In this document: one piece after another, positions 1-10,592 of the stretch
Layout: the number at the start of each line of letters is the position of its first letter
Position numbering within the stretch: position 1 is the stretch's first letter
Origin: Anisakis pegreffii
Lineage: Eukaryota > Nematoda > Chromadorea > Rhabditida > Anisakidae
Length of the DNA: 64,000 bases
NCBI GenBank assembly: GCA_035041965.1
Contig: JAPYMA010000104.1
Coordinates: forward strand, 1 to 64,000
Reading direction: 5' to 3'
Notes under the pieces: generated by a model
What the model was told of the DNA's origin: nothing
What the model saw: only the letters and a program-made list of their open reading frames with translations
The model's database searches: none
Translations under genes and position numbers: made by a program

Positions 1-2560
1 ATGGAAATTTAGTTGCGGAAAGAAGGATTCTATGCAATTAAGAATCAGAAGTTGTGGAAAGAATTATTGAGAAAGTTTTCGGTCGAAAGATTTTTAAAAG
101 TTTCGAAAGAAAGTCTTGGCAGTAAGGTTTTATGGAAATCTTAGTCCCGGAAAGAAAGATTCCATGCAGTTTGAAAATCAGAAATTTTAGAAAGAATCAC
201 TGTGAATGTTTTCGTTAGAAAGTTTTGATTGTAGGATTCTATGGAAATCTTAGTTCCGGAAAGAAAGATTCCATGCAATTCGAGAACCAGAATTTGTGGA
301 AAGAATCATTGAGAAAGTTTTCGGTCGAAAGAGTTTTAAAATTTTCGAAAGAAAGTCTTGACAGTAAGGTTTTATGGAAATCTTAGTTCCGGAAAGAAAG
401 ATTCCATGCAATTTGAAAATCAGAATTTGTGGAAAGAATCATTGAGAAAGTTTTCGGTCGAAAGATTTTTAAAATTTTCGAAAGAAAGTTTAGATAGTAA
501 GACTGTATGGAAATTTTAAATCCGGTAAGAAAGATTCCATGCAATTCGAGAACCAGAATTTGTGGAAAGAATCATTGAGAAAGTTTTCGTAAGAAAGTTT
601 TGATTGTAAGATTCCATGGAAATTTAGTTGCGTAAAGAAGGATTCTATGCAATCAAGAATCAGAAGTTGTGGAAAGAATTATTGAGAAAGTTTTCGAAAG
701 AAAGTTTTTTGAATATTTTCGAAAGAAAGTTTTGATTGCACGATTGTATAGAAATTTTAGTTCCGGGAAGAAAGATTCCATGCAATTTGAAAATCAGAAA
801 TTCTGGAAAGAATCATTGAGAAAGTTTTCGAAAGAAGGATTTTTGAATGTTTTCGAAACGAAGCTTCAATAGTAAGAAGTGGTGGAAGTTTACGATCCGG
901 AAGGAAGGATTCCATGCAATTTGAAAATCAGAAAATGTGGAAAGAACCATTAAGAAAATTTTTGAAAGAAAGATTTATGAAAGTTTTCGAAACAATGTTC
1001 TTATAGTAAGATTTCGTGGAAATTTTGGACCCGGAAAGAAAGATTCCATGCTATTTGAAATTCAGAAATTGTGGAACGAATCATTGGGAAAGTTTTCGAA
1101 AGAAAGTTTAGATAGTAAGATTGTATGTAAATTTTAAATCCGGTAAGAAAGATTCCATGCAATTCGAGAACCAGAATTTGTGGAAAGAATCATTGAGAAA
1201 GTTTTCGTAAGAAAGTTTTGATTGTAAGATTCCATGGAAATTTAGTTGCGGAAAGAAGGATTCTATGCAATTCGAGAACCAGAATTTGTGGAAAGAATTA
1301 TTGAGAATGTTTTCGAGAGAAAGATTTTTGAAAATTTTCGAAACAAACTTTTGATAGTAAGATTTTATGGAAATTTTAGTTCCGGAAAGAAAGATTCCAT
1401 GCAATTCGAGAACCAGAATTTGTGGAAAGAATCATTGAGAAAGTTTTCGGTCGAAAGCGTTTTAAAATTTTCGAAAGAAAGTCTTGACAGTAAGGTTTTA
1501 TGGAAATCTTAGTTCCGGAAAGAAAGATTCCGTGCAATTTGAAAATCAGAATTTGCGGAAAGAATCATTGAGAAAGTTTTCGGTCGAAAGATTTTTAAAA
1601 TTTTCGAAAGAAAGTTTAGATAGTAAGACTGTATGGAAATTTTAAATCCGGTAAGAAAGATTCCATGCAATTCGAGAACCAGAATTTGTGGAAAGAATCA
1701 TTGAGAAAGTTTTCGTAAGAAAGTTTTGATTGTAAGATTCCATGGAAATTTAGTTGCGGAAAGAAGGATTCTATGCAATTCGAGAACCAGAATTTGTGGA
1801 AAGAATCATTGAGAAAGTTTTCGGTCGAAAGATTTTTAAAATTTTCGAAAGAAAGTTTAGATAGTAAGATTGTATGGAAATTTTAAATCCGGTAAGAAAG
1901 ATTCCATGCAATTCGAGAACCAGAATTTGTGGAAAGAATTATTGAGAATGTTTTCGAGAGAAAGATTTTTGAAAATTTTCGAAACAAACTTTTGATAGTA
2001 AGATTTTATGGAAATTTTAGTTCCGGAAAGAAAGATTCCATGCAATTCGAGAACCAGAATTTGTGGAAAGAATCATTGAGAAAGTTTTCGGTCGAAAGAG
2101 TTTTAGAATTTTCGAAAGAAAGTTTAGATAGTAAGACTGTATGGAAATTTTAAATCCGGTAAGAAAGATTCCATGCAATTCGAGAACCAGAATTTGTGGA
2201 AAGAATCATTGAGAAAGTTTTCGGTCGAAAGCGTTTTAAAATTTTCGAAAGAAAGTCTTGACAGTAAGGTTTTATGGAAATCTTAGAAATTTTTCTGTAA
2301 GTTGAGAAAGTGAGATTTTTTGGGAATTTTAGTTTCGGGAATCGACAATGAAGGATTTCTTGGAATTTTGTGTTAAGAAGGGTTTCGAAAGAAAGGTTTA
2401 CAGGAATTTTGATTCCGGATGTTTGGAAATTTTGGTTTAGGATATTCGGGAGGAAAGATGCATGTAAATTTAGTATCAGATTGTTAATAGATTTGTTGGG
2501 AAAGGATTCGAAGGAAAGTTTTTCAGAAATTTTTGCTTAAGTTGATATCAGGTGGAAAGA
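1..2560. repeat. Satellite array edge, 133/108-bp blocks
   Basis: Tandem array of related blocks that each start near the sequence atggaaatyttagttccgg. Block starts at 241, 374, 507 and 615 give periods of 133, 133 and 108 bp; the short block lacks about 25 bp around ggtcgaaagatttttaaaat. A variant block containing taaatccggtaag recurs at 516, 1135, 1643, 1884 and 2150. Those spacings (619, 508, 241, 266) are sums of 133 and 108, so there is a higher-order arrangement. From about 2290 to 2560 copies become degenerate, the usual look of an array edge. The array runs off the left end of the window. Short ORFs inside it repeat the same peptide and are not genes. Confidence 0.93.
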
Positions 2561-3589
2561 ATGTAAGAATGTAATATCATGGACAGATATCATGGAATGG
2601 AAGATATTATGCATATAGTTAGAAACATGGTTAGAAAGCACACTATGGGAATGTAACGATGTTTTCATTACGTTCGAATGACTGATGGTATGATGAGAAG
2701 TCTTAAAACGTTTTGTGGCTTATATGACGTCACTTCACCTGCTCTGGTCGCTTCTCGCTCTGTGGCAGATCAGCCTCGATTTGTTCGAGGGTAATATTGT
2801 TTTGTTTGAATGATATTTTGAATGATTGTTTTGATATTACTTTGATTATTGATTGACTTCATCGTAATTTTTGATTATATTTCTGATTTTGATCGTACTT
2901 TTGATTATAATCTTAAATTATAATGATATAAGTATGGTAAATATAATTTGCGATTTACACCGATCGAATTCCTGAAAGGAACCGAATAGAATCATCAAAC
3001 ATGTTGTATATTAAATCAAAAAATATCACCAAGTAACATCATTTACTACGATTCGAGTTGCTAATGTTGCATGTACGGGGTGATAAACATGCATATCATG
3101 TTCTCATTTTCACAATTTGTCATGTTCCGTCTGACTTCAACTATGAAAATGTATACCAACTAAATGCCGTCTTGATTTTAGCAATCTGAACTGTATTAGG
3201 CTGGTGGAATTATTTGTCATCAACGGCAGAATTAAAAAGTTCTGTCATTCGTACATAATAAGTAGGATGTTATTTGCATTATGTAGTATGTTGTGTAGTT
3301 ACGAGTTACGACCAGTGTAGAACCTTATAATGAACTGTTGTTTCTTTATGTGCAACATCCAACTTATAATACAGTTTAATGTTATTATAATGCTATAATT
3401 GTAATCCATACGGTTAATCGTCATCATTATCCGCTAACCACTGATACTCATTATAATCCAGATAGCCTGAAGTCATATTCAGCTTTCAAAATTCAACGTG
3501 ATATTACAGTTTTTGAGTTTATATTGATATCCAGTTGACAGTATTGATTATGTGACTCGTATTGTCTTACTTGTGTGGTTCGTATTCGT
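2561..3589. other. Gene-free AT-rich stretch
   Basis: No ORF with coding character or splice structure was found. At 2815-2935 there is low-complexity sequence of the type ttgattattgattg. The rest looks like ordinary AT-rich intergenic DNA beside the satellite edge. Confidence 0.5.
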
Positions 3590-3720
3590 TTGATTATATA
3601 TGATAGTCGTGATTGTATGCGATAGCCGTTGAAGACGTATTGAATATTGGTATTTATTATCGTTTACATATGATAGCCGTGATTATATCTATATATGATA
3701 GTCGTTGTCGCTTGTTATTA
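3590..3720. repeat. Short imperfect repeats, tatatgatagycgt
   Basis: The motif tatgatagycgtg/tt recurs about four times in 130 bp (near 3597, 3627, 3667 and 3697), separated by AT-rich spacers. It is a minor decayed repeat with no gene attached. Confidence 0.5.
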
Positions 3721-3839
3721 CGGAGTTTATATTGATTTGAGTTGAATCCATTATAGTAGTAGCAGTTTCGAATATACATCTGATATGATACATATGATAC
3801 ATCTGAAAATGAAGCAGTAGAACATTTTCCCTCTCTATT

Positions 3840-3920
3840 TATCCGGGCTGGGGACCGGCGCTAAGCTGGTTTGACTAGCTGTTTTGCCAGTCAAGCCAAC
3901 TGAGTGGCTAGATTAAAAAT
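3840..3920. repeat. GC-rich repeat fragment with hairpin potential
   Basis: An abrupt GC-rich patch with imperfect complementary segments: ggtttgactagc near 3868 against gccagtcaagcc near 3886. It looks like a fragment of a dispersed repeat, but no family was recognised. Confidence 0.35.
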
Positions 3921-4319
3921 GTTTTTTTGCTGCTGAGGCAGGAACCTGTAGAAGAGGAAAGAAGGTTCCAAACCTCAAAAGGCCAACCGTGGCCACAGCG
4001 GAAAAGACGGGGCATAAGCTTACCGAACTCAAGACAGACAATTAAAAGACAGTCATGCTCAGTCAAGCTCACTCAGCTCAAAGCTCAAGACAGACAAGAA
4101 GACGCTCATGTCAAACTCACTCATGCTCAAGACGGAGAAGAAGACGCTCGAAGACAAGGCTTACCTCACGACCCCCAAAAAATTCTATCTCATGGCTCAT
4201 GTTAAAGTCCCAATGAGCCCTACCTCACGCCTCTCCGACTGGTCGCCGGCGATACCCCCTCTCCTTACCCCTCGCCCTTCCCTCACCCTCCTCCTCCTTC
4301 CCGCCTCCTCTCTCGCCCA

Positions 4320-4783
4320 GAGGGCAGAGAGTTCAGCGGGAAGGGGAGAAAGAAAGGGGAGGAGGGGTGAGGGTCGGGAGAGGGACAGGAAAGGGGGTGG
4401 TGCCGGCGAACCAGCCGGAGAGGCGTGCTGTAGGACCCCTAACCCCCCTCTCCCCGCTCAAAGACCTTAAGGGAAAGGAAACAAAGAGGAAGAGAGAGAG
4501 ATCCGGCTGCGCCATCGTCCGTCCGTCCGTCGTCCGTCCAGTCGTCCATCCAGCGAACAAAAGAACAAAGAGAGAGAGAGAGAGAGAGGGCGAGAGAGAA
4601 CCGGCTTCGCACCATCGTCCGTCCTCGTCGCACGTCCAGTCGTCCATCCGGCGAACAAGGGAGAAAGAGAATGGAGGAGAAGAAAGAGAGAGAGAGGAAG
4701 AGAGAGAGAAAAGAGAGAGAGAGATCCGGCTGCGCCATCGTCCGTCCGTCCGTCGTCCGTCCATCCAGCGAACAAAAGAACAA

Positions 4784-4814
<31 letters not shown>

Positions 4815-4960
4815 GAGAACCGGCTTCGCACCATCGTCCGTCCTCGTCGCACGTCCAGTCGTCCATCCGGCGAACAAAGGGGAAAGAGAGTGGAGGAGAA
4901 GAAAGAGAGAGAGAGGGAGAGAGAGAGGAAGAGAGAGAGAGAGAACCGGCGAAAGCCTGA
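4320..4960. repeat. Purine-rich tandem repeat, about 223-bp unit
   Basis: At least two copies of a compound unit start with atccggctgcgcc at 4501 and 4724, 223 bp apart. Each carries a (cgtc)n-like GC block, a second block around ccggcttcgcaccatcgtcc, and long (ga)n tracts. Composition is far more GC- and purine-rich than the surroundings. All long ORFs here are low-complexity products of the repeat on both strands and are not genes. Confidence 0.88.
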
Positions 4961-6330
4961 AAATGCGAAAATATTGTATCAAATCCAGAAGATGTATTGA
5001 AATTGAAACATTGACATTATCTAGTAACTACAACATAACTGTTTTCATCTCAATGTCTATCACATAAAAGTATTCCGCACAGTGACGATACTAACTGTAT
5101 ACTCTGAAATAGAATCACTCAATCTCAAATAATCATCGACTGATTCCATCCGCATGAATTGTGTTTATTTTATCGATACTTCATTATTCTACCACGTTGA
5201 TTATAGTTATTGCATTACTTTCTCATGTTGCACCATATGAGCAATTAATTGAATAGATAATATCAACTGATACCTCGGATTTATTGAGGCTTATGTAAGT
5301 GTTGATCCATCACGTCGTTAATGCGTGTCAAACCAACGATCCGTCATTGTCGTCCGTTCATCACGTATCGCTCTTGTAAATATCCATCTTAGAATACAAC
5401 CATATGACCGTGTAGACATACAATCATATCGTAGTAATATATTGTCCCATTAGAATTCACTATAGAGCCATATATCCAGATATTAATCATGTAATAACCA
5501 CCATAATTTGGTATTTAGTATAACCGTTTATTGATATATTATTAACCATTAACCATAATGATATTTTATTAACCATATTAACCACTTTATTATCAACCAC
5601 ATTAACCATATTGAAGGAGCAGCAATACTCACCGATTTCATCGAACTAGAATTAAGTTATGCTATGAAAAAGAACCCTTTTATACATTTCGCTTTGGGCG
5701 TATTCCCGCTTCGGGAATATTTAAATTCGGTTTCGCCAAATCAAATATTTCAAAATTCCCACCAGCTGAATGTGATGATCTATTGAAGAATAATTTATCA
5801 ATGCATAGAAACTAATGATGATGGTGATGATCAAAACATAAATGTGTCTTTCATTTTTGCCCAACATTTTCTACTTTAGGACCGGTCAAGTTTTTTTATA
5901 ATGGACGTATCTCAGAATATGATAGTTCATATGATAGAGAATTTTATTCTATACAAAATGGTCACAACTTCTCCAATCAGTTCGCAATGAATCACCCCTC
6001 AAAGCGGTCTTTTTCTGATATACCAGCGGTATAAATAAATGTTTAACGTCGTTCAAGTATATCATCTGCTCTACTCACTGTTCTCTGTTTGTCTCACTTC
6101 CGCGGGATAGTTCTTTCGATGTCGTTCTAGTCTCTCACTTGCTCCAATGGTTGTTCCCTGCTTATCTCTCCTCGCGCGACGCGGTCGTGACTCCGCCCTC
6201 CTTCCGCCGACACGCGCATATGGCGAAGTGCGTACGCACCGTTATTTCAATCAGTTTATTATAGTCTTAGGTGGTAAATTTCACTGACTCGTGTTCAAGG
6301 TGCAGCTAAAGTCAAATTGCTCACAAGTTA
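4961..6330. other. Intergenic region and probable upstream region of SEH1
   Basis: No coding exon supported. At 5540-5612 the octamer attaacca recurs as a small direct-repeat cluster. A short palindrome, attcccgcttcgggaat, lies near 5701-5717. From about 6100 to 6240 GC content rises sharply, just before the SEH1 start, which may be a promoter region or a repeat fragment. I could not identify core promoter elements. Confidence 0.4.
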
Positions 6331-6338
6331 ATTTTTAG
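6331..6338 (+). promoter_or_regulatory. Candidate trans-splice acceptor, SEH1
   Basis: The sequence atttttag ends 8 nt before the SEH1 start codon at 6347. It matches a nematode 3' splice site and would give an 8-nt leader after spliced-leader addition. An ordinary cis-splice from an upstream noncoding exon is the alternative. Confidence 0.55.
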
Positions 6339-6346
6339 CGTGCAAA

Positions 6347-9255
6347 ATGACCACATTACCAGGCCAGTTTTCAACATCATTAATATTCAACGATCATCAT
6401 CGTGATTTAATTCACTGTGTGGCATTCGATTTTCATGGAAGACGCATAGCGACATCTTCAAGTGATATGATTGTTTGTGTATGGAATCAGTCCTCGAATG
6501 GTGTATGGCAGAAATCTGCTAGTTGGAAGGTACTAGTTCTAGTGATATTCTAATTAATGTTCGTTCGAGAGCAGCTTTCTGTCTGGGCATTGCATCGGAT
6601 AGTAACTCAGCAAGGAGAACTTCGAACAAAAATTCGAGAGATAAAATTGTCGGGAACAGCTAACCGTCGGGTTCGACGCTTCCCGACGAACACCAGTTCT
6701 AGATAGTAATAAATTCGTGATTCTGATCAATAGCGCTGTTGGCCTTCATAACGAGTGCATTGCTCAAATCAGCAAAACTATCAGGGAATCATGTGCAGCG
6801 TTCACAGTTACTCAGAGTAGATAAAATCGAAAAGATTCTTGCAGAGTCACGGTGGTCCTGTATGGCGAGTTATTTGGGCACATCCGGAATTCGGACAGAT
6901 CCTTGCGACGTGCTCCTTTGATCGCAGTGTTATCATTTGGGAAGAAACTGGTTCGAATTTTTGATTTTGATTGATCACCCTGTGCTTTACAAGTGTAACT
7001 AATTGTTGATAAGGAACACACCAACGCAGGTTTATATTGATATAAATATTCACTCAAATCTTTCAATTCCAGTTTTAATCCGGTAATGTGTTGAAAATAT
7101 GATCTTCGAAAAAGTCAAATGATATCATCTATGATTCAATCACATTCTAATTTCCCTCTCCTTATTTCATTTTCCGTTCGGATATCGTAGTCTCATTCAA
7201 GTTGTTGATGAGTATTACTTACAGTTCGATCTGAAGACGAGACCTTATCGCGCAATGGAATGCAGTCATCCATGAAAGCAAAAAGCCGCACACATTGGAA
7301 ACGATGTTGTCAGTTGGTTGACAGTCGTCATAACGTTACTGATATCAAATTTGCACCGAGACATCTTGGACTTATGCTTGTATGATTTTCGGCTTACTTT
7401 TATTTTCTTCAGCATTTGTTCCTTTATTTCCTGTTCACTTAAAATTCATTCGTTAGAATCACAAAGGCCACAGATTATGTGAACTAACAGCCTCGCAACA
7501 AATCAGTATTGACGAAATCGGTTGCTATTAGATTTAGATTTCTTTTTATTTGATTTCGTGAAATCCTCATGTTTCAAAAACTTGTCTTTACGGTCTTTAC
7601 AACATGCTCGAGTTGTTTGTAATGTTTTGAATACCGTAAGTGGTACGTGAGATGAAACTTATCATGTTTAAACTGTTGCGTTTGTGGAACATTGGCTGTG
7701 AGTAATGAATAGGATTCGTATCCATTTATTTTTAATGCCCTGAATTTGTGCACAATCGTGAAGTAACTGAATTTAAGGCAACCGTTTCGTCGCAAGGAAT
7801 GCTGCGTATCTATGAAGCACCGGATGTAATAAATTTATCGATGTGGAATCTGAATACCGATATAACCGTATTCAAATACAGATGCAGTGCATTAACGTGG
7901 AGTTCGAATCGACTTAAAAAGCCATTGATCGCGATCAGTTCTGATGACAGAGAGGATGTTCCAAAATATATTGCCATTTATGAATATCACGATAGTCTCA
8001 GGTTCATTCCTTCTTTCACATTGATTGTAATTTTTATCATAGCGAACATTTTTATCACCCATTATGCCGACTCTTATGATAATGTGTATGCGTTGTCTAT
8101 TTCTGAAAATTAATTTACTAAATACGAAGATTTGAAAGTTAGGGAGGAATAACTTGAAGTGAGAAGCATCGTTCCAAAGTTGTCAGGTGCATATGCGGAT
8201 AATGGAGTCTATGATTTGAATGGATAGTGAGTAGTAATTCATTAATCGGTTATACTGATTACTTTTAGGAAATGGCAGTTACTAAATTCATCAGCCATAA
8301 AAGTCGATGAACCAATCCACGATATTGCATTTGCTCCGTCAGCGGGTCGTTCTTATCATTTGTTGGCGATCGCTGCGAAAAATATATCGATTTATAAATT
8401 GAATGAGGACGTCAGGAACGATAACCCTTCGCAGACAACTTTCTACAATATCGATCTCGTTGAAATACTCGAGAATTCTAGTCCATCTTACGTTGACGTT
8501 AGTTTGAACGGAACTTAATTTTGAGTTATTCTTTATCACTTCAATGTTATATCATGTTTTGAAATTTTCCAATTCCATGTCGCTAAAATTCAGCTGAATT
8601 ATTCAATGTTTGACGAATATTTCTTGGTAATAATATTGAAAAATAATTGTTTTATTTTCTTCTTGATTGAAATCGTGATCTTACTGTTAGATGTGGCGTC
8701 TTTCGTGGAATATCACCGGAACAATCTTAACAGCAGGAAGTTCCGATGGGAATGTTAGAGTATGGAAAGGTAGAGTATTCCTTAAATAAATGTTTAAGTG
8801 ATGTAGTCAACTGCTAACCTCATGTTCGCCTTTTATACAGCTTTATGTGTACTTCTTCTTGAAAGAGTTTACATGCAGTGATGAAGCCTATATCAAAATA
8901 ATCATATTTATGATGAGATTAATATGGAATTAGTTTAGTTTTGAGTTGATTTGAATTATGTCGTTGTGGGATAAGTTCTGAGGCTAAAATGAAGTTCTGA
9001 TTACGGGGAAGAGATTAACTTAATTCTCGACTCAAATACCAAAGATTATTTTGCTTATGGTGGTTATTTTTTCAAAAATTTGTACGTGTTATTATTAGGT
9101 ATAAGTGATAGTTTCTTGTCAATATTTCAGCAAATTTCCTCAAGAAGTGGCCTTTGATAGCGACAATAAAATCGTCAGAAAGTTGCAAGACGGACGATCC
9201 GAATAAAACTACAACAATAAGTGCTTTACCAAAACAGAATCATGTTTATTATTGA
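6347..9255 (+). CDS. SEH1: Nucleoporin SEH1, WD40 protein
   Basis: Seven exons: 6347-6529, 6845-6950, 7225-7379, 7778-8001, 8269-8497, 8691-8769, 9131-9255. Phases close and give 366 aa, close to animal SEH1 (about 360). Exon 1 has the SEH1 signature [14 protein letters not shown]. Exon 2 has [16 protein letters not shown] and [12 protein letters not shown], exon 3 [11 protein letters not shown], exon 4 LRIYEAPDV, exon 5 [14 protein letters not shown], exon 6 [12 protein letters not shown]. These are the blades of the open SEH1 propeller. In animals SEH1 belongs to the Nup107-160 (Y) complex of the nuclear pore and to GATOR2, which regulates TORC1; the C. elegans equivalent is npp-18. The tail after blade six is short and Ser/Thr/Lys-rich. 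The start was chosen because it follows an acceptor-like atttttag directly and the next exon joins in frame. Very secure identification. Confidence 0.95.
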
Positions 9256-10152
9256 AATAATGAATGTAGCGTTATTTTTACTGCATTGTTTTGTTATCTT
9301 TCTTTGAATTGTCATCGCGGAAGATGTAACGGACGTATTTTTCAAACCTTCTACGTTTCAAAACGTCTCATTGATGTTGTTCGAACGTATCCCTTCACTT
9401 CGTACAAATTCTTGCTGTCATTTCAGTGAACTTTCTGTTTAACAAAAATTTTTCATTGATGGTTGTTTCCAAGTTTTTCGTTCTCGATCAATTGTCACAA
9501 ATGAATGAGTCGTGTTTCAAATGAAAATTCCAGTGGGATATTTTCTGAGTTTGCCAGTGTTGAATAACTCAATTTGTTCGTTTGCGTTATGTTTCTGAGG
9601 TGTAGGATGCTGCCATATTGATCATTTCTTCTCATCAAAAAGTGTGAAATTGTTTCTAACACTTTCAAATCTCACCTATTGAGTTGCAAGTTTTCGTTCA
9701 TTGCTGTTATTCATTCGGAATTGTATCTTCACAAAATGTTTCCCCTTCATTGGTTAAGTGTAAAAATATTTTTCTGCGGATTTTGTTCGATCACCGGGCG
9801 GATGGATTAAAGATATGCTGACGTTGCGTATCATTATGTACTTATGATGATTATATGTTCTGAATTCATCCACGTTTTTTGTTGTTATTACTTGTGTTGT
9901 TGTTGTTGTTCTCATGATGATAGTATTGACAGAAAGTAAAATCAGTTCTAAAATTGTTGGTCGAGACTGGAATGTGGGAAGTGTCATTTGCATAGTTATC
10001 TAATACTCGGATGGTTTTATTATGTAATAACAATGCAGGGTTGTTAATCAATTGTTTCGAGCAAGATTGCGTTGGATGCTTTCAATTGTTTTCGTCGGAA
10101 AATCCTAGAAGTATTCATTTTATTCAGTAATATTTCACTATGCAAAGATCTG
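9256..10152. other. Intergenic region between SEH1 and KDSR
   Basis: Contains the SEH1 3' region and a small (ttg)n tract near 9888-9910. No exon with coding character was found on either strand. Confidence 0.45.
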
Positions 10153-10262
10153 GTATGTATTAGTGATGGGGTCCGAGGGAAATCTCGGTCGGTCGGGATC
10201 CGACCGAAATAGTCTGGTTTTTTCCGACCAAAGCTCGGTCGGATCCCATCACTAGTATGTAG
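10153..10262. mobile_element. hAT-like MITE with 8-bp target duplication
   Basis: A 94-bp element at 10161-10254 has terminal inverted repeats: left TAGTGATGGGGTCCGA, right (reverse complement) TAGTGATGGGATCCGA, 15 of 16 matching. It is flanked by gtatgtat at 10153-10160 and gtatgtag at 10255-10262, an 8-bp duplication with one mismatch, which is the hAT target-site size. The interior is itself largely self-complementary (ggatccgaccga against tcggtcggatcc) and has no coding capacity. Non-autonomous. Confidence 0.85.
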
Positions 10263-10556
10263 TAAGATTGATGAGTTTTTGATAAGGTGTTTCATTAATT
10301 GTTTGTTGGGGATAAAGGTGGAGCACTTAGAGAGAGTGGAACAAATTATTGATGATATAGGGTGCTGATAAGAACGAAGGTTTTCATCTGTTGTTGGTAG
10401 CATTGGACAAATTATAATGTCAAGCTAATTCTTTTTACTTTCATAATTTTGCTCAAGAGAACGAATTCACTCAACAGATGATTGGTATTAATCATGAATA
10501 CGTTGTTTTTTTGTTGAATTAGTGAATGTATTTGAGGTTTGAGGGTTGAACTATTG

Positions 10557-10561
10557 TTCAG
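10557..10561 (+). promoter_or_regulatory. Candidate trans-splice acceptor, KDSR
   Basis: ttcag ends 31 nt before the proposed start codon at 10593. It is plausible as a spliced-leader acceptor. It lies inside an ORF that would otherwise extend the N terminus without a good ATG. Confidence 0.4.
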
Positions 10562-10592
10562 AATTGTTGATTCGATCGCTGCTTCTGTCGCG

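Noticed and set aside
669..2153. Several 60-100 aa ORFs with the repeated peptide FGPGKKDSM / NLWKESLRKFS
   Set aside because: They are translations of the satellite block; the same peptide recurs at the block period and on the opposite strand a second set appears. No start context or splice structure.
4333..5000. Overlapping ORFs of 109-197 aa on both strands
   Set aside because: Low-complexity Arg/Glu or Ser/Leu proteins dictated by (ga)n and (cgtc)n repeats in several frames at once.
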